A DNA stretch of 64,000 nucleotides, from contig CANNZV010002543.1 of NCBI GenBank assembly GCA_947561585.1, positions 29,913 through 93,912 on the forward strand, written 5' to 3'. Below are positions 13,601 through 26,050 of this stretch, in pieces (positions within the stretch are counted from its first letter, which is position 1; each line of letters starts with the position of its first letter). The notes below the pieces were generated by a model that searched no databases, was not told where the DNA came from, and was given only the letters and a program-made list of their open reading frames with translations. A program made the position numbers and the translations under genes. The stretch comes from Caprella mutica. Its lineage: Eukaryota; Arthropoda; Malacostraca; Amphipoda; Caprellidae.

Positions 13601-14407
13601 AAAGATTGCCTTCCTTTATTGGTTTATATGAGAATTTCATTATAGAAAACATACTTGAGAAGCTGTCAAGTATATAAAAGGAGCTTCAGGTCATTTTAGG
13701 CAAATAAGATGTATATTGTTATTTGAGAGTTAAAATTTATATCTAATATCAATATTCATTTATATAACATAACTATTCAACTTATATATTATATAAGAAG
13801 ATGGTTATTGATATTTGACAAGCAAAATTTATATGCTATACTCATCCAATATATTTACTTACCTTGACAGAATAAATGACTGTATTTCAAAACCAGTTCA
13901 AGGAAATTTGTTTCATGAGTGAAAAATGTCAAATAAAGAGATCTACTGGTCGTTAAACGAAATGAGTCTAATAAATACTATAAATGATGTCGTATAATAA
14001 ATAGATTACACGAGAGGAGACTCTGTATATTCTTCATATTGAGACGATATTGATGTAGAATTCACTTTGGTATGATTTGAACTTATTTAAGTTTTCTTTA
14101 ATTTCAATTGATATTGCAAATGATAGTTAATTAAACAACAGTTCCAATGATACTTTATAGTCCTCAGTACTGAATTACTAATATCACACTAATCATTTTC
14201 GTGTCTCGGTTACATATTTTTTTATTATTCCATTTGAGAAGATATTCAGAATTTAAAAAATTGAGTAATAACTGAGAAACTTTAAAAAATGAAGAATATT
14301 GAGAAATGAGTATAAATGAAAAAATTAAAGAATATATAATTGAAATGTAGCAATTTACTGATATGTATTATTAAATGAACATCAATATAAAGCAAAACAA
14401 AATGAAT
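10616..14407. other. No gene recognised
   Basis: 3.8 kb of AT-rich sequence. Several open frames of 60-98 codons occur (for example 10692-10988 and 11035-11310) but show no domain, no codon-bias signature and no paired splice signals. I do not call them genes. Confidence 0.45.
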
Positions 14408-14411
14408 TTAA

Positions 14412-14954
14412 CCCTAATGAGTTTGACGTGTGTTTTCTAGGCTCACATTTTCTCAATTACTTTTTATCTTTCATGTCATTCCTTTAAATTTACTGGCCTT
14501 TCTTGACTTTGTTCCTACATGAATACCAAATATATTTTTGTATTCAAAAGTTAATTTTTTTTATATATATCGTTGTAAATCAGCGTAAATCACGTAAATT
14601 ATGGAATTAATTGTACTTAAGTGACGTGTGGCAACGTAGATATATAGTTTGGTTAGCCAATACGCAACAATTTTTCCACGTTTTTGTGTAGTAGTGACAA
14701 ATGCACGAGCTGTGATTGGTTCACACTCCATCCAAATACAGTTCAGCTCTCTCAGTTGCCAATGTCTTATATACCTATGTATTTATTTCTCCATATATAT
14801 TCAATATTTTTACTTGAAATTTGGTACACATTATCTTACTACATATACTAACAACTTGTAAAAAATACAGTACTGAAGGTTTATAATAAGACATGTGTTT
14901 TTTTGACACATAGTCAAACTCTCCCGTTGTTTTTGACAGTCAAACTCATTAGGG
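14412..14954 (+). mobile_element. piggyBac-like MITE, full length
   Basis: A 543-bp element with perfect TTAA flanks (14408-14411 and 14955-14958) and matching 16-bp ends, CCCTAATGAGTTTGAC and its inverse. It is collinear with 8579-9127, but the internal hairpin is decayed. Confidence 0.9.
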
Positions 14955-15274
14955 TTAAAATCACGAAGTAATTATATACAGTAGAGTGTACATCCAACAA
15001 AATATTCCCTTACAGCATTCAATTCAATTGGAACGCTGGGATACCTTCTAATTGTAGAAATTATGAATTTCAATAAAGAGAACAAAATAATTCAAGGAGA
15101 CTAAATTTAAGGAGGCATCCTATATATGTAAATTAAAAGTTTGTGAAAATATACATCGTACAGCATTTATCTCAGACTAGAAACTATCTAGGTTAACATA
15201 ATAGATTTAACAAAATGGAAAAATCTCTTCTAGTTAAGGTTTAGTGTCCGCCTCGGGAGCAAGGGCCACATCGC

Positions 15275-15480
15275 AGACGTCAAAAGGAAATTAAATACAA
15301 GGAACTGGAAGTAGCAGTAAGAAAGGAAAGTGGCAAATGCTCAAGAACGTGACGAAAAGGGACACAAGCACCGGCGACTGCACTTACAGAAGGTGGAGGA
15401 AAATGAAGAAGTGAGAGTAAATGAAGCCTACGAGTTTACCTAATACAAGAATGTAGGACCTCGTAGTTGAACAGTATAAC
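15275..15480 (+). repeat. Dispersed repeat R2, copy 1
   Basis: Starts GACGTCAAAAGGAAATTA. It is similar over about 200 bp to 48173-48410; both also share GAGGAAAATGAAGA and AGAGTAAATG-like blocks. Possibly a SINE-like or MITE relic; no RNA polymerase III boxes identified. Confidence 0.5.
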
Positions 15481-15676
15481 ACTACCGTTATCCTCTAAAA
15501 CACCAAATTGCATTAAGAAAAAATAAACATGGTTAAAATAAAGAGAAATCAATAATAATAATTTCAACTTACGATGATAATCAGCATAAGAGAGTGTCAT
15601 CTTATGAATTTGACAAAATTAATTTATACAAAAATAGAAGTAAAAGTAGTACAATAGTAAATCAAGAAAAAAATTC

Positions 15677-15925
15677 TCAGTGAATGAGCAATATTGACCT
15701 ATAATGGATAACTTTAATCAAAGTTCGAAGGAGTGCAGACTGTACGTTGTTTGTATTAGAAATTTGAAGGTCATTCCAGATCTTAACCCCTATATAAGTT
15801 ATACATTGCCGGGAGTGAGTTTTTCTAAATAGAGCAATATTAAATTTACGATTGAATCTCGTATTATGCGTGTGAACATCTCTATTTCTTGGCAATGCGC
15901 TGATATTGGAATCTGAATTGTTCTA
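15677..15925 (-). mobile_element. Non-LTR retrotransposon reverse transcriptase, C-terminal relic
   Basis: The minus-strand open frame from an in-frame stop at about 15925 encodes ALPRNRDVHTHNTRFNRKF followed by TYIGVKIWNDL. The H-N-T-R element, the basic stretch and the Y-I-G-x-x-I-W-N-x-L signature are typical of the tail just after the reverse transcriptase domain in RTE/Jockey-like LINEs. Nothing of the catalytic domain is present upstream, where the frame is closed by a stop. This is a 5'-truncated dead copy. Confidence 0.75.
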
Positions 15926-16560
15926 TCTGTTAAACATTATACTAAATTGGCATGATAAATCTTACAATTCGAATCTTGAAAGTTGAAAAAACACTTCATT
16001 TCTTTTTCCAAGTGATGTTTTGTAGAGAAATCACTGAGGGTATAGCCAGAGTGATAATAAATCTCAGAGAACAACTCTAACATAAAATTATTCAGAAATG
16101 CGATAAATCATCTGAAGAAATAAAAGATAATGATGAATGGATGAGTCATTTCATGAAATATATTTTAGTGTGAAACTTTTGATTCAAGCCAATGTTCTAT
16201 TTTCCCTTGACTAATTTGTGAAGATATTTTATTTGAAATACGACGTTCTTAATAAAAGGGTCTTGCATTTTATTTAGCCATATCGATAATGACAACAAAA
16301 TATTCATAATCATTATCAATTAGTTTTCTCTGCAATACAGAGCACTCTTCATACTTTGTTTCCATTTGTTCCTTTATGCCGAAATCTCATTAGGTTTCTT
16401 CAGGTAAAGAAGAGTTAATTTGTTGTCTCATTACAAGACATATACTATTGAAGTATAGTTGTTATTATGTATTTCTAATTTCATCTGTTCATTATAAACG
16501 ACCCTATGTCCTCTATATATCAATAAAATAACGTGTCTTTGTGTGTGTCGCTTATTATAG
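15926..16560. other. No gene recognised
   Basis: AT-rich sequence upstream of the LINE relic. No supportable feature. Confidence 0.45.
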
Positions 16561-16624
16561 TGTAGGTGGGGGAAGTGTAGGGCGAGGAAGTGTATGTGAG
16601 AGAAGGGTGGGTTGGGGGAAAGGG
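16561..16624 (+). repeat. G-rich minisatellite flanking FB-3
   Basis: Degenerate GTGTAGGTGGGGGAAG units lie to the left of the element; similar units (GTAGGTGGGAG, GTAGGTGAGGGAAG) resume to its right (17560-17620). FB-3 therefore appears to have inserted into a G-rich minisatellite. Confidence 0.55.
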
Positions 16625-17553
16625 TGACAAAAGCCCACACGACAAAATACCAAGCCCACACCGACAAAAGTCCACACCGACAAAAGCCCATTCTGACAAA
16701 AGCCCACACCGACAAAAGCCCACACAGACAAAAGCCCACGCCGACAAAAGCCCACACCGACGAAAATAAAATTATTATTCCTGCAATATAAATAATCCAT
16801 ATATGTAAAGTTGGAACAGAGGAAGATGATAGTTTAACAGTTTTCTTTCCACGGAATCATTGTAAATATTTTTTATGCCCCAAATTAGGTCGCTGTTATC
16901 GCAGAACTTAATTTTAAAACACTAGACTATGGAAACAGCGAGTAAATATAAATATATTGTAGGTTGTCGTTGCTTTCCTGGAACAAGTTAAATACAATAT
17001 ATAAATAAGGAACTACAAAACGTTTTGGTATTTTACAGTTATATGCTAACGGTTGCTCCACGGTTTGATGAAAAATTAGAATGAAATCTGTATTCAGGAC
17101 ATCAACAACCATACTAATTGACTAATTACACATGTATAAGGGGCATACATAATTGTAGCCAAATAAATTATTTACGAAGAACTTGGCTATAGAATCTAAG
17201 AGTATAGCTAGCAAAGTCTACAGAGGCGGATGTATGACCTTTCGAACAGTAATCCTACATGACAACTGAACAAGACGTCTACTGGTTACCTGACGTCTGA
17301 CTAAATGTTCCAGTAGTTTATGCTACAATTTTAGTACATAAATCAAAGTGTTTCAAAATTTAGTTCTGCGATAGCAGCGCCCTAATTTGGTGCATAATAC
17401 AAATTTACAATAATCCGTAGAAAGAAAACTGTAAAATCATTATTCGTCCAACTTTAGATATATGGATTATTTATATTGCAGGAATACTAATTTTGTTTTC
17501 GTCGGTGTGGGCTTTTGTCGGTGTGGGCTTTTGTCGTATGGGCTTTTGTCGTT
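16625..17553 (+). mobile_element. Foldback element FB-3 (CGACAAAAGCCCACAC arrays)
   Basis: The left array (16625-16760) has about seven copies of CGACAAAAGCCCACAC; the right array (17498-17553) has three inverted copies. Arms of about 165 bp inside the arrays are also inverted repeats of one another (16758-16921 against 17345-17500), sharing TTCCTGCAATATAAATAATC and TATCGCAGAACT. A GGGTGGG motif occurs on both flanks and could be part of the target duplication, but the G-rich surroundings make this uncertain. Confidence 0.75.
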
Positions 17554-17941
17554 GCCCCGGGTGGGAGATGTGTAGGTGGGAGAATTGAATTGAAACTGGG
17601 AAGGTGTAGGTGAGGGAAGTATATTTCAAACATTCATTGCAGTGGATAAATTATTGATTATAATCACCGATTGAATTCCAGAGATCAGCGACTTTAAGTT
17701 CTGAATTGGGTTCATTGCTGCTTTAATAGCCACTTAGTGTCCTCAGTTAAAAGTGAAGCTGTTGACATACTATGTCTTTATGGCCTACTTGATTATGCAG
17801 ATCATAAAAAATAATAGATGATAATCACAGTCCTTCGAAGATCATCTGTGATAATAATGGGATATGAATTTCAAGCACACAATATCATATGGAATGTCAT
17901 TAAACTCGCAGTATTCGGAAAGTATGTGTTATTATAGGTAG

Positions 17942-17950
17942 GTCATCATG
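17942..17950. repeat. Target site duplication GTCATCATG (left copy)
   Basis: GTCATCATG precedes the element at 17951 and recurs exactly at 20179-20187. Confidence 0.85.
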
Positions 17951-20178
17951 GGTATCCGGTAAATTCATCGCAGTAAATTCATCGCCGGTAAATTCATCGC
18001 CGTAAATTCATCGCGTGGTAAATTCATCGCATGGTAAATTCATCGCATGGTAAATTCATCGCGTGGTAAATTCATCGCGTGGTAAATTCATTGCGTGGTA
18101 AATTCATCGCATGGTAAATTCATCGCATGGTAAATTCATCGCGTGGTAAATTCATCGCGTGGTAAATTCATCGCATGGTAAATTCATCGCATGGTAAATT
18201 CATCGCGTGGTAAATTCATCGCGTGGTAAATTCATCGCATGGTAAATTCATCGCATGGTACATTATAAAATTAAATTGATAAACTTAAATATACTTTTTG
18301 CAAATTATCGCGCTGACCTTACTATATTTCTCGCTGGATTAGGGTAACTTGTTTGTACGAATCTGTGCTGTTGTTTATTTTAAATGATTGGATTTAGTAA
18401 TAGAATGTAAAATAATTTTCGCATGTATATCATTCAATTAATATTTAATTTAAAATATATAATATGTGAGTATACTTGCATTAATTTATTATTTTATAGT
18501 TATTCATATTTTTCTTTAATTCAAATTTATAATATTTCTCAAATTACGTATTTGGGTAGCTACTCATAGTTTGAAGAACAACATAACTGTAAATGCTACA
18601 CCTCTTTGAAAATATGATCAGCAAAGCATAATTGCCTCAGTAAATTGGAACCAGGTTTTCTAATTATTTAAGAGGTATTGATTACAATTTATTTTTTTTA
18701 AAGTAATTTAGATTTTTTTTTTTGAAGTTGTAACGATAGAATTTAATCTTAATATTAACGGTTTGCTCTAGCAGCATATCCATATATTATTTTGTTGACC
18801 GACAATTGGGCACAAGACAATTGGGCTCAGGACAATTAGGCCCCACAACAATTGGACCCCAGACAATTGGGCCCTCGACGATTGGGCCCAATGACCAATA
18901 TATTATTTGTCCATTTTTTTCAGAGTCTACAGTATCAACTTAATTAACGACCATTGCTACCGTAATAACTAGGGATGTGACAATATGCGTTTGGTATAAA
19001 AATGTATAGTCTTGAGCATCATTAAAATATAGAATATTCCTAATAAGAAAAAAAATTCTTGTTATGAAACATATATATCTTTAATAGAACATATTCATTT
19101 CATGAATAAATGGTTTTATTCTTTTAAATTACTATAATTTTCTGTTCTGAGATAGGTCATGTAGGCAACAAATTTCCTAGTTACAGTACCTCTATAGTGA
19201 ACTCCTATATAGTGAATGAGTTAGGATGTAGTCAATAGAAAATAAAAATGTAGCTATTTTTGATGAAGAGACCATAAAAATAAGAATGTGAGTATTTAAA
19301 GAATGCCGTGGCCCTCCAAGACATGCTGAAATTATTGGAACATATAAGTCGAATTAAAGTTATTAGTTATGTGAATTTGTTGAAACCTGTTCACTGTTCA
19401 ATATAGAAGAGTTTCATAAATTAGTATTACAAAAGGTATTTTCTCAATCTCATTTTATCCCTACAACTCTTCAATTTTCCTTAGTTCAATGTCACGAAAA
19501 TCTTTAAAATTCACATAACATGATTCAAGTTAATAAAAAATATTTTAATACTTTAAAGATTTTCATTACACCGAAACATGAGATTGGTATACAAAAGTGA
19601 TTTAACGGGCTTATTAATATACACCTTATCAAGTATATTGAACGAATTTAAAAGTTACAAACATATTTATAGAGAATGTAGAACATATTTCAAATATAAT
19701 ATTGTCACTACCCTAATAATATCAAAGTAACACTTCTTTACTGTGTCTTCTGCCCAATTTTTTCCGGGTTCAAATGTTTTGGAGCTCAATTGTCGTGGGC
19801 CCAATTGTCGTGAGCTCAATTGTCCTTGAGACCGATTTTCCTGGGGCTCAATTGTCCTGGGCCCAATTGTCGGTTCACCATATTGTTTGTAACGTTTCAA
19901 TGTCTTTATAAAAAAATCATCTTATATTTACCTCTCTATTATTTGTATTATCTACCTTTCTTTTATATGTCATCGATGATTTACTATGCGATGAATTTAC
20001 CTGCGATGAAATTACCATGCGATGAATTTACCATGCGATGAATTTACCATGCGATGAATTTACCATGCGATGAATTTACCACGCGATGAATTCACCATGC
20101 GATGAATTTCCCACGCGATGAATTTACCGCAATGAATTTACTGCGATGAATTTACCCGCGATGAATTTACACTGATCC
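17951..20178 (-). mobile_element. Foldback element FB-1, copy b
   Basis: Second copy of the 476-2718 element, inverted relative to it. The left array (17959-18260) holds about 19 copies of GGTAAATTCATCGCAT/GCGT, many more than the matching end of copy a. The right array is 19976-20170. The ends read GGTATCCGG and, on the reverse strand, GGATCAGTG. The flanks carry a perfect 9-bp duplication, GTCATCATG, unrelated to that of copy a. Confidence 0.9.
18793..19879 (-). mobile_element. Foldback element FB-2, copy b, nested in FB-1b
   Basis: ACAATTGGGCCC-type arrays (18801-18895 and inverted 19760-19875) flank about 860 bp of sequence shared with FB-2a. It begins TGTTGACCG and ends in the reverse complement of GGTGAACCG. 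The flanks ATATTATTT and ATATTGTTT correspond to those of copy a. The nesting thus predates the duplication of FB-1. Confidence 0.75.
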
Positions 20179-20187
20179 GTCATCATG

Positions 20188-20915
20188 TACTAAGGTCAGA
20201 TTAGTACATGACCTACATCATAACACTCACTTTCTGAGAACTGTGTGTGTCCATGTAGTAACCCGTTATTTTATCCACTAATATATTCGGTATAGATAAA
20301 TAAAATCATATGTGTTGTTAAGAAATCACCATTTTCGATAGAACGACATGTGTTTTAAACATAATATTTTGTAATTAAGAGATTCCATTATTTCAATTCA
20401 GAAATGTGTCTCATTAATGATCATTGCCAAATAGAATTTCCGATGCACGAAATTTGATATTTGTACTTATGCATCGTAATAGATTAACACACACATATTA
20501 TTCGCATCAATGGTGAGTATATTAGCCCTGAATATTATCCTTTACAAACCCCTAAAACACCCCAGTACTCTCCTCCCCCATTGGGCTTTATCTCTTTAAT
20601 TGATCCTGTAGATCTGCTGTCTAGAATTTCAAAACAATTCGAGGCGTATTTTTTGACCAATTTGCAATGTGATACACATGGCATTAAATAATACCACAGC
20701 CAATCACTCCAGATATACCAAATACATTTAGAAAAGCGTTTCATGAAAAGAGCAGGTTCAAATATATTTAAAAAAATTAGAATACTTATAAATGTACAAA
20801 TTTCAATATTGTTGAAATTGGGAATTTACCGTAATATTGAATTATTAAATGTTTTCGATCTCGGTAGTTCAATATTTCATTCAATTCCGATTACAGTTCA
20901 AGATCTCTTAATTCC
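20188..20915. other. No gene recognised
   Basis: AT-rich sequence. Open frames at 20535-20744 (minus) and 20743-20976 (plus) run partly into the tandem repeat that follows and have no motif. Confidence 0.45.
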
Positions 20916-20919
20916 CGAT

Positions 20920-21150
20920 CACTACTTCAAGATCACTCCAACCCTGATCAGTATTTCAAGATCACTCCAACCCTGATCAGTATTTCAAGATCACTCCAAC
21001 CCTGATCAGTATTTCAAGATCACTCCAACCCTGATCAGTATTTCAAGATCACTCCAACCCTGATCAGTATTTCAAGATCTCTTAATTTCCGATCACTACT
21101 TCAAGATCACTCCAACCCTGATCAATATTTCAAGATCTCTCTAACACAGA
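20920..21150 (+). repeat. 29-bp minisatellite
   Basis: About seven to eight tandem copies of a 29-bp unit containing GATCACTCCAACCCTGATCA. The central copies (20940-21070) are nearly identical and the outer ones degenerate. Confidence 0.9.
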
Positions 21151-22309
21151 TCAGTAGTTCCAGATTTAATTCAATTCATGATGGCTGGATGAATTAATTC
21201 AGTACAAGATTGGCATAATTGCTTTCAGTTGACTTTAGAGATCCTTCACTCTACACAATGAAGCTAATTACCTTTGAACATCAGTTATAATTAGTTCATA
21301 TGTCTCACAATAGTTTGGTACTCTGCATCTTGTACTTCAACTCTACATATTTGTATCGATTTCATGTTGATGTTAAGTAACTCTTTAAGGCCGAATGTCC
21401 TCTGGGAGAATATTATAGAATCATCAAATTAAATTTAAATTTATTCAATATAATCATATTCTGGCAAAAAGAGGCGTACAAATAAATGTAGGCTATGCCA
21501 CAAAAGGATTCTAGATTTTGAATTACCCAAAGTTCTTCCCAAAGGATTTTTAGGCTTTACAAAAATATTAAAATGAAGAGTGAATTTTTAACAAATATTC
21601 TTTATTAAAAAAGTAACATATCTAATATTGATTTATAAAAAAAGCCCTTGGGCGCTAAGGGTTAACCATACAAGGTTTCCCAAATAAAGTGTACACTGAT
21701 ACTAAAATCATTATTATTTCATAATGTTAGAATAAAATTGATAAGACATCGACATCTTCGAAATTGAGTCACTTATTCAGTGATGTTTTTTTATTTAGAC
21801 AGATATCTCACTTACTGCACAATTGCATCACAGTAAATACAATGTATTAGAATTTTGCGTTGAGAAACAGAGTCGAAAGAATTCTCACCGAAGCAATATT
21901 TTTTCAATGGAAATAACGAAGCTTTAATCATTTAAATTGTCTCGTATTTTATAGACTCTTTTAGGTGAGGTTTCCACAGTCGGTTTTAACTGCTCCTAAA
22001 ATATAAGATTATGATCTTCCTCTGGCGTTGAAAAGATTATTTGAGCAGTCGTAAACTGTTATTGAAATTCAGTGAAAAGATTCACATTCAAGGGGAAATC
22101 CATATTATCAGAGGTTATTCAAACTGTATCGCAGGGAAAGTATGGAAGAAGAGTATATCTATAACAAAAAAATACAGATTTATGACGATTAATACTATAA
22201 AGATAACCTCTCTAAACAATAAACATGTAAAATATAACTAATATAACACACATAGTTCAACATAGAACATTCGTTAAAATATTAATGGAATTTTAGTGAG
22301 AGCTGGCTC
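21151..22309. other. No gene recognised
   Basis: AT-rich sequence without a supportable gene. Confidence 0.45.
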
Positions 22310-22560
22310 TAAACATATAAACAATTTGACACATAGGATCAACAAGTCACTTACGATATTAGGAACTATTATACACTTAGAAACAAGAAGACACTTGGAA
22401 GCAAGAGGATAATTAGGAATAAGTAGACACTTAAAGAACAAAAAGATACCTATGATCAAGAGGATACATAAGACAAAGAGGACGCTAAAGAACAAGAGGA
22501 AACATATGAACAACATGACACAAAGGATCAAGAGGACACACCTATGAAAAAGTAGAACTC
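22310..22560 (+). repeat. Degenerate minisatellite (AAGAGGACACNTA type)
   Basis: Loosely periodic units of about 17-20 bp such as GGATCAAGAGGACAC, AGCAAGAGGATAATTAGG and AACAAGAGGAAACATATG. It produces an 85-codon open frame on the minus strand that is a translation of the repeat rather than a gene. Confidence 0.6.
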
Positions 22561-23799
22561 ATGAATAGAGAACACACATAGAGTGTCCCTGATCATTTAA
22601 AAAACACTTTGCACCCGTTCTAGGAGTCAAAAATGGTTGAAAAATATTGAAACCGGAAATCAATTTCAAGAAATATTGTGTTCATATATATATATTAGTT
22701 TTATATTGAAGGAATAATGTTAATCATCTTCAAAATTTCAATGCCTATTGGGAGCCTATATATTGTCTGTATAAGCTGACTATTTCGGACCCTCATGTTT
22801 ACATCATCTGACAACTTTCAGGAAACAAGGTTGGCATCATTTTCGAAAAAAGCCATCGTTCAAAAACGTCTGTCCCTAATGGCCATATTAAATGAGATTT
22901 ACGTTAATTATTGTGGAAATTGAACCGGCGGTCAATACATTTGAGCGAAATTTTGTACTGTTTGACAGTTGTACTCTTAAAACAATATAATTTATATTGA
23001 ATCTCTAATCAATATTTGTAATTATATCTTTTTACTTTTCTTGTATCTTATATTATAAAAGCACAAATGGGAAAAAAAATATCTCAATAAATAATATATG
23101 TTATCGACAAGAAATTCAATTCCTTCATTGGAATTTGTATCTTCAACATTAAGAAAATACAATTAGATTACATATCCATAAATTATATTTATTGCAATTT
23201 TTGTTCATTTTTAATTAATCCATTTTATTTACTTTCAATGGAAAACTTATATTCTCATTTTCTTCCAAATATGGATAATCCTTATATGTTTGAAAAACTG
23301 TATGAATAGTGTGATTAACAATTTAAGGATTAATGAAAATATTAAATTAGAGTAAAAACATACATATTAAATTTAATTGCAGGTAACACAAATGATTGAA
23401 ATATATAAATAAAATGAAGTAGCCGATTCATCAAATCTATTCAGAAATAACATCAGAAATCGAGATCAGCTCATTAAGTTTTCTCATATTTACATCAACG
23501 ACTATTCAATATATTAGCTCTGTAGGTAAATTTCATATTATTTATATATTGGCCCATAAATTGAAAAGGGTTTATAGTGTCATGTTTGCTAAAAGGAAAT
23601 AACATTTTAATATATTTTTCAATTGGTCTAATTTTCAGGTGAATGATATATTAATCATAATAATATATCATACAACCAAATGATACCAAGAAACTTATAC
23701 CAAGAAAATATAGTTAAGTAGAATAAACCTTTCAAAGATGAATTGAGTTTTATTTTTCACTTATAATCATTTCACAATTTTTCAAATGCGAAGAATCTC
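22561..23799. other. No gene recognised
   Basis: AT-rich sequence without a supportable feature. Confidence 0.45.
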
Positions 23800-23955
23800 A
23801 CTCAATTCTGCTGTCTCACACTGTAAGATGGTTAGAACTTCTATCCCTCTTCCAATTCTCTCATCGTGTGAAAATGACATTCGAATATTTGCTTCCAATT
23901 CGGCATTGTGAATTCTCAGCGTCACTGAAATACGATGGAGAAGAAAAATTTTACA
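23800..23955 (+). repeat. Dispersed repeat R1, copy 2
   Basis: Homologous to 10460-10615 at moderate divergence. Confidence 0.6.
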
Positions 23956-24489
23956 TTTTGTATTTTATTGCAATGTTGCGGCCTAAATACAGAGTTGAAA
24001 CCACTGTAGAAACTTTATATTGACCACAATCACAGAGAAAATTTGTTGTGAATTACTGATTGTGAGCTGGTAATAATTTAACGGAGTATATGACAGTGAA
24101 AATTAATAATTATTAGTAACAATCTTCGATAACTTAATCTCCCAGTTTATAATCATACGACAATAAGATTCATTTTACCAACAGTAAAATCGTATAATTA
24201 TTGCCGTGTTGCACAATTTTTCATTCATCACTACAGCATCAGTTCTCCTTCATCAAAATTAACTAGCTTAAACCAAAATAACTATTTATTATAATACTAT
24301 CAGCGGTATCCGGCGGATTCACCGAAAACAAATTCTCCAAAGACGAATTTGCCGAATCTCAAATTTGCTGAAAACAGATTCGCCGAAGTGAGGATTTGCC
24401 GAAAGACAAATAAAATGTAAAATTACACAAATATTACATAAATGAAGCTATACACGAAATAATAACCCTTACTAACACTAAATGATCCT

Positions 24490-24690
24490 TTATACTGTCT
24501 TTTCGTACCAGTCCTTATTTTACTGGCTTGCAATACTTACCTTATTACCAATCCTTACGTAACTGCAATTCCTTACATTTCTATTTATCCTTCTCTTACT
24601 ATCTAACCTTAACTTACTCTCCAATCTTTATTTTACTACCAATCCTTATCTTAATACCAATCCTTATCTTACTACCAATCTTTCCATTAC
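24490..24690 (+). repeat. Imperfect 18-bp tandem repeat in FB-4
   Basis: Units of the form CTTACTACCAATCCTTAT recur about ten times with many changes. Confidence 0.6.
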
Positions 24691-25341
24691 TATCATAAAT
24701 AAACATCTTTAAAAAAACTTTTAAATTGACTTAATTTTAGAATCTCTAATTAGTGTATTCAATACACCATTGCCTTCAAATAAGTCACTCATTATTATAT
24801 TTCATGTTGTTAAAAAAATCTAGTCAAGAAAACAAAACAAATAGTTTAGATATGTCTATATGTTCCCAAAGCACCTCAGGTTTCAAAGATTGTAGGTATC
24901 ACTAGCATGAATAAATTTCTTTGACCTAAAAACATTGATTTCAATCAACCCTTTATTAGTAATCTCATATACATATTAATATTAAATATTTAGTTATATA
25001 CTGTTAGATATATGAAATTAGCGAAATGATACGGAATAAGTGGAATAAAAATTGCATAGTAATCGCATGTCAAATTCATAAAAGAATGTGTTCTTTATTT
25101 TAAATTGATAAAAAGCTACACAGATCCACAGAATGTTTTTTGTGATTAAATTAAATTTAACATTAGACAAATCTGTCTTTCGGTAAATTTGTTCTTCGGC
25201 TAATCCGTATTTCGAAAATTCGTTATCGGCTAATTTGAGATTCGGCAAACACTTATTCGGAGAATCTGGTTCTGCGAACTATAGTTTCCGGTAATTTAAA
25301 CTTGTCTTTGGCAACTTCGTTTTCAGAAAATCAGCCTAGAC

Positions 25342-26050
25342 CAGGGGTGGGCAAATGTAGCACTCAGTGCTCTTTTGGAGCTCAGAACAGCACTCTTGCC
25401 CAGCAGGGAAACGGTGCTTTATATTCTTTCAAAGAAAATTCAGAATTTTTAGCCATGACTGCTACATAAATTAATAGTATAATAAAGAAAATGATGGTAA
25501 ACTAATTTAAGAACAGAGTAATTGTAATGACCTTGATACTTTGAAAGTCAATTTTATTCGTTAATAATGTATATTTTGTTTATTGTTACAGTAATGCAGG
25601 TGTTTAAAATTTTTACCTCTGTCTATTTTCATCTAGATCAGTTATTTAATACGTTTGTCTAAGGAGACTATTACACTGTGGTAAGAATTTGTGCAATCAT
25701 TTTTAAGACCCTACTTTTATATGTAGGCCCAAATTATTGTCATTTATCCTGTGATTTTACGAGTTATTTATTATAACTTGTACAAGATAATTAATTTTTG
25801 TTCTTATTATGAATTATTTTCACATAAAAAAAGAAATCAAATATCATTTATTAATTCCTTCTAATGAAAATAATAAATAAACTACCAATATTTATGTAAA
25901 AAATAAGAACCATGTTACGCACCTCAATGAAATATACCACTTCGTATAATAACTCAGTATCCCCTGCAATTTAAAAAACGAAAAGAAGATGGTAATGGCA
26001 TTGAGATTCCATCTTTTGGCACTGAAAAACACAATGTGTGCCCACCCCAG
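25342..26050 (+). mobile_element. hAT-like non-autonomous element
   Basis: A 709-bp element starting CAGGGGTGGGCAAATG and ending TGTGCCCACCCCAG. Its termini are inverted repeats of the classic hAT CAG-GGGTGGGC type, with one mismatch at the second base. A perfect 8-bp target duplication, GCCTAGAC, lies at 25334-25341 and 26051-26058. 8 bp is the hAT family length. The interior has no transposase frame. Confidence 0.9.

Noticed and set aside
16431..16800. Three minus-strand frames of 75-108 codons rich in WAFVGVGFC
   Set aside because: Translations of the CGACAAAAGCCCACAC array and the adjoining G-rich minisatellite.
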